Assembly: GCF_000350225.1 (NCBI RefSeq)
Contig: NW_005179100.1
Span: 1-64,000 of the forward strand
DNA length: 64,000 bases
Direction of reading: 5' to 3'
From: Chondrus crispus
Lineage: Eukaryota > Rhodophyta > Florideophyceae > Gigartinales > Gigartinaceae
Both the position numbers and the translations under genes were made by a program. Positions 20,381-30,289 of the stretch are shown here, in pieces (the stretch's first letter is position 1; each line of letters starts with the position of its first letter). Under the pieces are notes generated by a model that saw only the letters and a list, made by a program, of their open reading frames with translations, had not been told where the DNA came from and ran no database searches.

Positions 20381-21451
20381 TCCGTCACCGACGCCGCAGA
20401 GTCTACCTCAGACGACCCCGACAAGCCCGACGACGAGTACCGCCGCGCTCACCGCGCCCCCAACGAGTTCCGCCTTTCCCACCGTAGCTCCGACGAGGAG
20501 GACCCCGGCCCGTCCTTCGTCCCGCAGCCCGAGGACCCGGGTCTCCACTTTCTGCACAACCCCACCTGGTGGATGGGCACCTTCCTCATGGCCGCGGGGG
20601 AGGTCGGCAACTTTGCCGCCTTCGCCTTCGCCCCGGCTTCCCTCGTCGCCCCGTTGGGCGCGTGGAGCGTCGTCCTGTCCGCCATTCTGGCACATGTCTT
20701 TCTGCATGAAAATGTTTCCAATCGCAACCTCCTGGGCATTGCGCTTTGCGTCACAGGCGCTTTTCTTATAGGCGCCGCAGGACCAGACGTCTCAGCTGCA
20801 GAGAGCGCTCTAGACGCCGACGCCGTTACCCGCTTGCTCCTCCGCCCGCCGTTCGTTGCCTTCATGCTTATCACACTTACAGCTACAGGTCTCCTCATCT
20901 ACCTCTCCCACCACACTACACTCGGCGCGCAATATATTTTCGTTTACGTTGGCGTTAGTTCCCTTCTGGGTGGCGTCACAGTCGTCTGCGCAAAAGCTCT
21001 TAGTACCTTCCTGCGCCTCACCATCGAGGGAGATTCCCAGTTTGGCAACTGGCTTCCGTTTGCGCTTGGCCTTGTTTTAGCCATTGCTATTCTCGCCCAG
21101 TTGAGATACCTCAATCTCGCCATGGCTAGATTTGGAAACGCCCAAGTTATTCCCGTTTATTATGTTTTGTTTACCACTTGCGCCATGTCGTCCGGCGTTA
21201 TCATGTACCGCGAATTCGATGCCCTTACTTTGGGGAACATCCCCTTCTTTTTGGGTATCTGCTCAACGATGTGTGGTGTGTTTCTGGTGTCGAAAAGTGC
21301 AAAGGCAGAACAACAGAAGGCAGACGCTTCCGGAATGCGAAAGGGCTCCCCTAGAAGAAGAAAGACGGCCATTGATTCAGACTACGAGCCGATGATCCCA
21401 ATCTCCCCGATGTCTTCGCCGCGCAGTCAACCACAACAGCCTTGGTCGTAG
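20381..21451 (+). CDS. NIPA-type magnesium transporter, 5' end missing
   Basis: The frame continues from the gap for 356 residues. NIPA proteins (DMT superfamily) are multi-spanning membrane carriers that move Mg2+ across plasma or endosomal membranes. Family signatures are clear: NPTWWMGTFLMAAGEVGNFA, FAPASLVAPLGAWSVVLSAIL, then further helices including QYIFVYVGVSSLLGG, LRYLNLAMARFGNAQVIPVYYVLFT and IPFFLGICSTMCGVFLVS. An acidic, Asp/Pro-rich segment of about 64 residues precedes the second helix. In animal relatives this linker is about 40 residues. The first helix and initiator Met are not visible and should lie in or across the gap; the ATG at 20573 is internal to the domain and not a likely start. 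The C-terminal tail is basic, then Pro/Ser-rich. No intron is seen in the visible part. Confidence 0.85.
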   Translation, partial: SVTDAAESTSDDPDKPDDEYRRAHRAPNEFRLSHRSSDEEDPGPSFVPQPEDPGLHFLHNPTWWMGTFLMAAGEVGNFAAFAFAPASLVAPLGAWSVVLSAILAHVFLHENVSNRNLLGIALCVTGAFLIGAAGPDVSAAESALDADAVTRLLLRPPFVAFMLITLTATGLLIYLSHHTTLGAQYIFVYVGVSSLLGGVTVVCAKALSTFLRLTIEGDSQFGNWLPFALGLVLAIAILAQLRYLNLAMARFGNAQVIPVYYVLFTTCAMSSGVIMYREFDALTLGNIPFFLGICSTMCGVFLVSKSAKAEQQKADASGMRKGSPRRRKTAIDSDYEPMIPISPMSSPRSQPQQPWS

Positions 21452-21687
21452 GCAGGAACCTGGACTTCAAGACTTGGGCTCAAGAGTTTGCTCGTCCCGA
21501 GTTTATTTAAGTTTCATACGATTCATCAAGACTCGTCAGGGCTCCGTACAACCCGCTGATTACGGCTGATTTTCAGCTTTAGGAATCTTTACTACGATTG
21601 GTTTGCATAGTCGCGTGGACGAGGGTATCAGACCTGAAGTGTTCAGTCGTACCTGCAATGTTGCATTTCACGATAATCTCGATGTAT

Positions 21688-23128
21688 TTATCCATTCCCC
21701 TCATCGCGCTTCTGTGAAGACATTGATCCGTATTTCGTACCCTCTCCCGGAGTCTTGAGACCTGTGATCACTTCGCTCTCCGCGGCAATAGAAATCTGAG
21801 TTGCCGGGATGGGGTCATGAACATACGGCGGAAATGGGCCAGATTGTCGTCGAACTGTCGCTCGCCAATTCGTGAAGAAAGATGCTAAATACCGAGCGGT
21901 GGTAATGATAGATTCGAGCCGATTGACTTTCGCTCTGGGATATAATTTCTCACCCCTCACTCTGTTTTGTGAATCTATGAGAGTATAAACAGTTAAGACG
22001 GAAGCCGTCAATGTAGATATCGTCGCTGTTCCTGAAGCAACATACATGATCACCAATTGGTACTTTGCCGCTAGGCTGGGGGGTGTACCTCCGATGATCT
22101 GGCGTCACACATTCGAGTAGTTGCAAGTAGTGCGATGTTATTATTTTTGTTTTGTTCGAGGTCATTGGATGCGTTAGTTAGCCTAGATCCTCGACTAGCC
22201 CTAGAAGGCATGTTCATAGGAAACACTGGACATGAGAATATGCGACGGCCATGAGTGCGATAAAAGTGTCGTTAACATGTGAGACGAGGCATGTGAGGCA
22301 AACTTACCTGTCCGGTCATCATTCCTGAATGGGCAGGACTCGACACAAGCAATGATGCGCATAGGAAGTTAGAAACTGACATTTTGAAAAATGACACCTT
22401 GGATACACCGACTGCTCCAGCATGAACGATGAAGGCGTGGTTGGATGAAGTCATCGATACTACTTACCTGGAATGCTTACAAGGCCCGTAACACTCATGG
22501 TATTCAGAGTTGGAGTGAGACCTAAAAGGACACTTGACCTCATTACATCGTACGAGGCCTCCCATTTGCTTGCTCCAAGCGCAAGTAGATTCTCAATATT
22601 ACTCTTACGTTCGGCAAACTCAGTAACTATGTTGGACAGTGCGACGCTCAGAGACGACATGGACTGCCCGGTAATCATACCAATGATTGGAATGCAATAC
22701 TGCGCATCAAGCCCGGTCCCTAGCACTACGGTAAACGTGAAGAGGCCAAACATTGCGACCGTAGCCGTGATAGATATGAAGCAAACGACTACCATGGCGT
22801 CAAACACGTACGGCGGGCGAGCGGATGCCTCCACAGCCGCGACGAGCATCATGAGTGTTATATAGGCCAAGACTACGGGAGGGTAGTTGTACATGATGAT
22901 CGGGACCAGAACCAACCCTAGGGCGGACAGCTGGACTAGACATCGCCCCGCGGCGACAGCGAGTTTCCACTCAACGCCCAAATCAAGACGATGGCTCGCG
23001 AGAAGAGCTACTCCCAAACAGACCACCAGTGATGCCAGCTGTAGGTTGGAGACAAGGACGACGCCGTTCGAAGCGAGGTTACCACCTGCCCCCTTGGCAA
23101 GCAAAGTTGCGTTTTCTGACAACTCCAT
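21688..23128 (-). CDS. FetB/ALS3-like ABC transporter permease (UPF0014)
   Basis: Three exons were joined: 22468-23128, a 17-nt microexon at 22308-22324, and 21688-22098. The introns (143 and 209 bp) both have GTAAGT donors and CTAAC-type branch sites. The phases agree and give 362 residues. The microexon rebuilds the conserved string VSIPGMMTGQ, followed by IIGG from exon 3. Other family hallmarks are LVQLSALGLVL, EASARP, GMITGQSMSS, ALGASKWEA and GLTPTLNTMSVTGLVSIPG. Bacterial FetB and plant ALS3/STAR2 are membrane subunits that pair with a separate ATPase (FetA, STAR1) in iron homeostasis or aluminium tolerance. About six helices are visible, plus an extra hydrophilic C-terminal tail of about 80 residues. 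The first ATG in frame is at 23128. The ATPase partner is not in this window. Confidence 0.85.
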
Positions 23129-26100
23129 AGCGCTGCGACTGGCGTCCAAGGCTGTAGCAATTTTGTACTTCTCCGAGCAGGAAAGAAAAGGCCACAGGAA
23201 AGTAGCTGTGTTAGAAAACTTCGCAGAAAGTCAATGAAACAAGTCAAGGGAAGCTTCTGCGAGCTTAGCTGATAGCCGGGAAACGTTATCGCTGGTGATC
23301 ACGGGACGCAGGGCAAGACGTGTATTGCTGGCTACAGAGCTGAAGCCATTTCTGAACACACATAAAATAACGTAGGATCGAATCGAATTTTGCTGGTTTC
23401 CTTTTCGTGCTTGTGTGAGGTGACTCAATAATCATTCTACAGTACAGCACAGTATTACTGCACACGTGAAAGATAAAGATCTGACATGTGCCGAGCGAGA
23501 TGACGGAGTTGACCTTGGAGGTTGACTGTCACACCAGCCTGAAGAAAATCTGAATCTCCTCTTCGAAGACATACGTCAGTGCTGTGCCGGGTCATGGAAG
23601 GGCACTTACAGTACATGAGCCTGCGGTGCAACACTCGTTCTGCATCTCTTCCTGCAACTTAGTGAAAAGGATAAGACTACTTAAACTTGCTGCAGCTTCC
23701 GCCTATGTCATGTAAACAGACTATTACATTTGCGGAACAGCCAGGGAGCTCTTGAAGAACAAAATTCATAATCTGATCTAAACATCATAGTGTAGAGCTG
23801 AGATTCAAAGCCACATAAACCTTTTTTTCTGTACCTACTGCCAAGCCTCGATAGATGAATGAGAACAGGAACTGGAGACTTCAATTATTTGTGCAGGTTC
23901 TTCACGGGTTAATGTAACTATTTCTGGAAACCACCTTCCATGGATAGTTATGGTGCTTAGAAAAGGGGAAGGAGTTAAAGCTGAGGGATGCACTTCTGTT
24001 CTGTGTTTAACGATCGGCAGGAGCCAAAGTATCGTAGATGTGAGTGGGTCGCCATAGGCTTTATGACTGCAATCAGTAGAAATTTGCAAGGCTTAAGCTG
24101 CAAAATGTGACCCCAGCTTATCTCAGAAGTGCCAGAAGTTTATTCATTTATGTCTTTTTTTGAATATGTGACATAAATGAGCGCCGTAGGGGTCTCCACT
24201 GTTGGTATCACAGTCTTTTATTCATATAGGCGTGTTTATTCACTGGTCGGGTAGGTACAGTATTCCTTTATTGGGGTTTGACTGTGGGAGTGTTGCACGT
24301 AGCGGATTTGTGAAAATTCTCCAGAGCGACAGGTGTGAAATTGCGACTCCTGGTCTTCCTGGAGAAGACGTTGCGTTGGCCATTACAGTAAAGCGTAGTG
24401 CTTCATAATGCCGATAGAACACTTGCTCGCATTTGAATAGAGCTTCCCTCGCCCCCCGAGAGCGGCGGCGAAGTGCGACGGCAAGCATAATAGTTGGCTG
24501 TGCGCACGCCGCGGGCACTCGCAGAGGGACACACGAAATTCACTTCAGTAGAAGAGTGTTCTATTTGTTTTGCGTCGCGTCTGTACTGCGCCTCGCCCTC
24601 TCTTCGTCTTATCCGCCACCCACACGGCGAGCGCAACAAGTGAATTGTATTAATAGTGCGCACGAGCGAGAAGCAACACCTCACGTTCTCACGACACAGA
24701 TCGCCCGGGAAATCTCTGGTACAAATTCAACAAAGCAAATGATGTACCCGGATCAATGTCTCATACGCACGATGGTGTTTGTATTTACCCGTACTGTAAC
24801 AGAAGAGCTTCTCTCCACGAATTGCATCGCCACACAAGCGAAAGGTACTATATGCGCAGAAATGCATTAAAAGTCCTTTTAAATATGCTCTTCAGACTGA
24901 GATTTTCTTTGCTTCGCCACCCAGGAGTTTTTCCCTTTGCATTTAGCGTTGTGTCGCCAACTTGCAGAGGCGGGTCATTTAGAAAGCGTGGGATGCAAGC
25001 AAGAGGCTTATAAAGTCGTAGGGACAGGTGCTTGCAACACGCACTCATACTGCATGCAGTGCAGTGCAGTACCCTTCTCACTGGTATAATTTGGACACGT
25101 TAAGGATTTTCCTGAAATCGGTCATTTTACCCCTCTACTGGCCGGTTTTTCGGTACCAAAAAATCAATTTTTGGCCGCTCCATGTGCCATCCGGCACAAT
25201 TTGGGTACCCACATAAATACTTTACATCGGAGTTGCGATCCCAGCGAACTCCGCGCCGCGACGTGCTGCCGATCTGCACGAGTACTCTCTTCCCTCCCTT
25301 ATCGACGAAGCGGAGAACGTCTAGGCCACTTTTTTAAGGAAATATCATCCAGAGAAGTCCAAAAACTGCTCTCTAAAGTGCGAACAACCTCCTCTCTTCC
25401 AACAGGCGCCTTACTTCCCTTCTCACCAACTGACCTTGTTGACACACGCCGCCCGCGTGCCTTGATAGCCAGTGTGTGTTTACTGTCCACATTTCCACAT
25501 CTCGCAGGCTGTGAGAGCATCTGAGGGGCATTGCACGTCAGAAAAGCCACGCCTTTCATGCTTCTAACACTCATACGATGCTTTGAGGGCGTCTACTGCT
25601 TTCTTTAATATTCCCAGTTATAGAAAAACGCGTTTTGCGCTGCTAGCGCGTTCTTCTCTACTCTTTTTGATTCGTCACTTGTGTGCGAGGGTTTGAGCTC
25701 TCATTTCCGGCGGCATACCGCCACCGTCGAGCCAGGAGGCGGACAGAGAAGAGGAGGAAAAAGCTTTACTGTCCAGGTGCTGGGTGCGTGTATGTGTGTG
25801 TGTGAGAGATGGACTCTGCATAGTTGTGGAAGGCGGGGAGGGCAGAGGATCGTGGGTTGAAATGTGCCCAAAATACACCATTACCCAAATTATACTACAG
25901 TAGTGAGAAGGGTACTGTTGTAAAATCGTTGCTTGTCATACTGTACCAACAGAGAGCGTATGTTGGTACTGTAATGTGTAAAACGTGTTCAACCTGTATC
26001 TACCAGTTCACAAATACTGTGCGCTAACACGTAGGCTGGTTCACAACTGTACCCTTACAGGTGCAGCATTTCGTGCCAAATGTGGTGCAAAAACACGCTT

Positions 26101-27823
26101 GAAAAAGTGTTTTCATTGGATGTGGCTATCCATTGCTATTCTACAGTTGTACAGAGCAGTGATCAAGATGTGCGTCTGCTGTCTGATAAGCATACGTCGT
26201 CTCCCATGAGCAGCTAGAACGGGCCAGTGTTGCGCCCCTGCTTTCAAAACGCTTCGTCAGGGGCTTTCGACTCGACCTGCTTCAGCTGTCTTCGCTGCGC
26301 CTTCCGGTCTCCCTGGGACACAGCGAACGAACCCGTGTCAAGTCGAATCTCGTGGCGTACGCGAATCCACATCGCTTCAACGGATTTGTTTTTGTGTACC
26401 AGAAGTACGGAAAAGGCATAAAGCACATCACGCTGGGTCACATGTTCCATCGGGTGTCAAGGGAAGACAACCTTTGAAGTACAGGTACTGCAGTTGGCCT
26501 TCTTCAGAGAGAAACGACGCTATCAATCCTGTACAAAAAAAAAACGTAAACGATGTTTACTTTTGGTGGAATTTAAAATTTGTAAAAAGGGGCGGTGGCT
26601 TGAAGAAACTGCTACTATGTTGAGTGGGTGTCGCCAGGGGAATACAATATTTCAGATCCAGGTTGAAGTGACGGATCTTCAAGGGTGGGACCCTCTTGCT
26701 ATGACCAAGAGACAGTGATCATACTATATATCCCTTCTCCGTAGAATCCCTAAACGTGTATCTTGCGGGAAGGACAAAGCCTTTTCATAGGACAGAGCCT
26801 TTTCCTTCACGCAAAATAGTGTGTCTTGGTCATAGCGTGTGCTCTCAGCTTTTCCTGTACAGTACCCTTGACGGGTGGGGGTGCTCTAAGGGTACCGGAA
26901 AAGCGGAGTCATGCTATGTATATGATATATGCGTATTTTGCGAGGTCGCGATACGTCGTTGAAACGTTAGAACAAGACCTCATTTCATCAGAAGTAAAAA
27001 CAAGGCGCACAGACTAGCATGTCGAGGAAAAGAAGTGGCAAGTGAGAGATATTCAAGGCGCGTTTATTGATACGCTATCTCAAGAGCGAATGAACGCTTT
27101 GATGTACGCTGCGTCAAGTCTTCATTGTGTACTCAACTTGAAACAAACAGGCATGAAGTCTCAGGGACGGCACGGTTGTTGTTGACAACCTCATACGAAG
27201 CCTCTTAGGACTCCGGCGGAGGGACGAGCCAAATAGGGAGTGTGCAGTTTCCAACACAGTAGAAGAGCTGTTCTTGCCATTGTAGGGTTTACTTCAGGGA
27301 GCGGCACCTGTTCTTAACAACAAATAACGGGGCGCCCGACAGGGAGGGCTGGCGGGAAAAAGGGTGTACAGCACACAAGAGGAGGCAATACCACGCGTGC
27401 TGTAGAAGAGGCGTCTCCAGGCCGGCAACCGTATGATTCCGCAAATAAATGGCAAAAAAGAGACCACAATGGGAATCCACACAACCACTCCCCCATCGCC
27501 AGGTGGCGGCACCCAACGTTCAAAGGCAGGACGGCCGATGCTGTCAAAAATACTTGTCACTCTCGCGTTGGTCGAAAGAGCCTTGTAGCCGGGAAAGCAC
27601 CGTCGTCCGCCATGCAGCGCGCATCCGTTTGCCCACATACGCCTCCGCCAACGCCTCTGAAACAACCCTTTGCACCTTTCACACCTCACTCCTCACTGCC
27701 CCGCCACAATTCCTCTGCCCGCTCAAAACCATCCCCCCTTAAAGTCGTCGTAGCTCCGTCCCTTTCTTCCCTATTCTCTACTCGCCCGGCCCTTCGCTTT
27801 GTTGCGCCTCCCTTTAGCCAGGC
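23129..27823. other. Second gene-poor accessory stretch
   Basis: About 4.7 kb with no recognisable gene. It contains an inverted-repeat element (25067-25917), an 11-bp perfect inverted repeat around a T-rich loop (24144-24154 with 24170-24180), and many ACAGTAC and TACCCTT motifs (for example near 23435, 24256, 25967, 26048, 26860). From about 27660 the plus strand becomes C/T-rich as it approaches DNAJC2. Open frames here are short and without family resemblance. Confidence 0.55.
25067..25917. mobile_element. Inverted-repeat element with CAGTACCCTTCTCACT ends, about 851 bp
   Basis: The left end reads CAGTACCCTTCTCACT then GGTATAATTTGG. The inverted right end reads CAGTACCCTTCTCACT, a 5-nt insertion (ACTGT), then AGTATAATTTGG. 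This gives about 28 matched positions, the first 16 perfect. The CAGT start recalls Tc1/mariner-type ends, but flanking TA duplications are not intact. No transposase is visible inside. The two frames of about 90-115 codons on opposite strands show no known domain. It is probably an old non-autonomous element. Confidence 0.65.
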
Positions 27824-29827
27824 ATGGCCCGAGCTGCGTGTCTGGGTGTTGACACACCCATCCTTTGCCTTCCCCCGGCTACAGGCCAACTGCCAGAAGA
27901 AGGAGGTGTCGTCGTCTCCTCCCCAGCTACACCCTATCGGAAGCCCATCGAACATGCAGGCCACTCTTACCAACAACAGCTCATCCGTACCTACGCCCTC
28001 AACGCACCCGAAGAGCTCCTCCATCCAGCTGACTCTAACAAAAACAAGCAAGCAAAGAGCGCCCCCACTTTGCGAGCCAAGGATACCGATGCCGCCAAGT
28101 CCCTCGCCTCCAAGATGGCAGTCGGCAGCGACGATCTTTATGAGCTTCTCGAGCTCGGAGAGAAGAGGTGGCACGCCACTGCTGACGATATCAAGAAGAG
28201 TTTTCGCAGGATTAGTTTAATTTATCACCCGGACAAAATATCCCATCACGGCGACGAGGCCAAGCAGAACGCAGAGACCCATTTCAAGGCTGTTATGAAG
28301 GCTTACGATGTACTTTCGGATAACAAGAGGCGTGCGGGTTACGATTCTGTTGACGACGTCGACGACTCCATCCCCAGCGAGAGGGATGCGACCGCATCCC
28401 CACAGCGATTTTTCGAGAAGTTCGGCAAATGCTTCCAGCTCAACGCGCGATGGTGTGTCTCGGACCGTGTCCCCGACCTCGGTGATGATGACACCGACAT
28501 GGACACTGTCCACAAGTTTTACGATTTTTGGTATACTTTCAAGTCATGGAGAGATTTTTCCTATGGTTGTGAACATGATACGGACACGGCAGAGACTCGT
28601 GAAGAGAAGCGATGGATGGAGAGGCAGAACTCTAAAGAAATTAACAAGAAGAAGAAGGAAGAAAGTTCAAGGATTCGACGCTTGGTAGACCTTGCTCACA
28701 AACATGACCCGCGTCTCAAGCGTGAAAGGCAAGCTGTTAAAGCCAAGAAGGATGCCGTGAAAGAAGAGCGCAAGCGGAAGGCCGCGGAGGTCATTCGTCT
28801 CAAGGAAGAACAGGAAGAGAAGGAAAGACTAGAAGCTGAAAGCAAAGCCGCAGACGAGAAAGCCGCACGGGCAATTGCGAAGAAAAAGAAAGATGCAGCC
28901 CGCCAGGTTTTGCGCAGGGCTCGTCAAAACCTACGAGCTGTAGGCCGTGCGTTGAATATTATGGCAACAGAGCGTGGGTTGCTCGGTATCGAGGGAATTT
29001 GCGCGGAGGGAAATGCAGAGACTATTGGAGCTGTTGCCACCCAGTTATCATCTCTTCCGGACACCAGTGACAGGTGTGAAACTGCGTATGCATTGCTCGA
29101 TGCAGCTCGCGCAGATCCCACAAAGCCCATATGTAGTGAAATCGTGGCTAACTTGTCGACGAAAGAAGCGAAACTTGAAGACATGACCGATTCATCTTCT
29201 GTTTCTCTTGAGGCCGATGCGGAGACTGATGCGGATTCGAAAAAGGACTGCACGATCGAATCTGAACCGGAAACAATCGTTCAAAGGCCCACCGTGAAGA
29301 GCGAGAAGACGGTCGCCAAAGCACCCGAGAAGCCGTGGTCTAAGGAGGAATTATCACTTCTGTCGAAGGGTGTGACGAAGTTTCCGGGTGGAACAAGAGA
29401 TAGATGGAATCGACTTGCAGACTATATCGGATCTCGAGACGCAGACGAAATCCTGCGAAAAGTCAACGACAACCGGCCTTCTAAGATTAAGCCGGGTTCA
29501 CTCAAACAATCGGTGAAAGCTCAGCATACCCCTGTCTCAAATGATAGATTGAAGGACAAGAGGAAGACGAATCCAGACGTTGAACAAAAGACCCGCATCA
29601 AGCCGGTAACGAAGCCTTCAGCATCTGCGCCCTCACAACCACCAAATGTGCTCCAGTTTACTCCGAAGCAGCAGCTCCTTTTCGAGACCGCTCTAAAGAA
29701 GCATGCAAAGGGAGACCCTTCCAGGTGGAAGAAAGTTGGTAATGCAGTCGGGAGGACCCCTGATGAATGCCAAGAGAGGTTCAATGAGCTGATAGAATTT
29801 TATGCCGCCAAGAGGGCTTCGCAATAA
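27824..29827 (+). CDS. DNAJC2: DNAJC2/MPP11/zuotin: ribosome-associated J-protein with two SANT domains
   Basis: A 667-residue protein in one exon from the ATG at 27824. Zuotin-type J-proteins form the ribosome-associated complex with an atypical Hsp70, act on nascent chains at the tunnel exit, and in animals and plants also act on chromatin. The J-domain spans about 104-175, with the catalytic HPD in YHPDK at 134-138. The zuotin homology region follows: FEKFGKCFQLNARW, then FYDFWYTFKSWRDF. A long charged helix is next (RRLVDLAHKHDPRLK, then a Lys/Glu/Ala-rich segment to about 370). Two SANT/Myb domains lie at about 503-545 (KPWSKEELSLLSKGVTKFPG) and 612-660 (FTPKQQLLFETALKKH). The upstream plus strand is C/T-rich. 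It is convergent with the POLLUX-like gene. Confidence 0.95.
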   Translation: MARAACLGVDTPILCLPPATGQLPEEGGVVVSSPATPYRKPIEHAGHSYQQQLIRTYALNAPEELLHPADSNKNKQAKSAPTLRAKDTDAAKSLASKMAVGSDDLYELLELGEKRWHATADDIKKSFRRISLIYHPDKISHHGDEAKQNAETHFKAVMKAYDVLSDNKRRAGYDSVDDVDDSIPSERDATASPQRFFEKFGKCFQLNARWCVSDRVPDLGDDDTDMDTVHKFYDFWYTFKSWRDFSYGCEHDTDTAETREEKRWMERQNSKEINKKKKEESSRIRRLVDLAHKHDPRLKRERQAVKAKKDAVKEERKRKAAEVIRLKEEQEEKERLEAESKAADEKAARAIAKKKKDAARQVLRRARQNLRAVGRALNIMATERGLLGIEGICAEGNAETIGAVATQLSSLPDTSDRCETAYALLDAARADPTKPICSEIVANLSTKEAKLEDMTDSSSVSLEADAETDADSKKDCTIESEPETIVQRPTVKSEKTVAKAPEKPWSKEELSLLSKGVTKFPGGTRDRWNRLADYIGSRDADEILRKVNDNRPSKIKPGSLKQSVKAQHTPVSNDRLKDKRKTNPDVEQKTRIKPVTKPSASAPSQPPNVLQFTPKQQLLFETALKKHAKGDPSRWKKVGNAVGRTPDECQERFNELIEFYAAKRASQ

Positions 29828-30289
29828 AAGGCCTTCGCGGGGCGACCTTACCAGTACACATCACCACGGAATGGTATCCATATTTGTGGTTCTTTCCAGT
29901 GTATTGATTCTGTCACCAGATGATTCCGCATACCGGTGTGCTCAACGAGCAATACTTTTTGTACACGGACGATAACGTATTATTCTCCAGAAATCCGTAT
30001 GTGTACTGACGAGGCTCTCCCCACCATAAGACTGCCGAGAAATAGAGTTGCGTGTGTGGCCATTTGAGCATTGTGAAGCTGCAAATATTCAAGCCTAGAA
30101 GAACCTGCCGTTCGTTTCGGAGCTCATGTCGTGTTTTTATCTTACTACTCACATTTAGACTTAGCATACACCCCCAGTTACGCGAGCAGAACATCATCGT
30201 CATAAATGCACTACTGCACACAGTGAATACCGTCGTAGTCCTACACTCTGATTTCACATCAGTGCTTGAATCCATTCAGTTAGGAAAGT
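29828..30289. other. Convergent 3' spacer
   Basis: Holds the 3' flanks of DNAJC2 (an AATAAA-like AATAAAAG directly at the stop) and of the POLLUX-like channel gene. No gene or repeat is seen. Confidence 0.6.

Noticed and set aside
22272-22454. A 60-codon minus-strand frame containing SGMMTGQ
   Set aside because: It is intron read-through around the 17-nt microexon and not a separate gene.
24144-24180. 11-bp perfect inverted repeat around a T-rich loop as a transcription terminator
   Set aside because: Factor-independent hairpin terminators are bacterial. No neighbouring gene ends here, so it is only noted as a small fold-back.
26244-26450. A 68-codon minus-strand frame in the second gene-poor stretch
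   Set aside because: Composition looks protein-like, but it is short and isolated, has no recognisable motif and no clear splice partners. A pseudogene fragment cannot be excluded.
27686-28174. A 162-codon minus-strand frame at the 5' end of DNAJC2
   Set aside because: It is antisense to the DNAJC2 start and J-domain, and has no family resemblance of its own.
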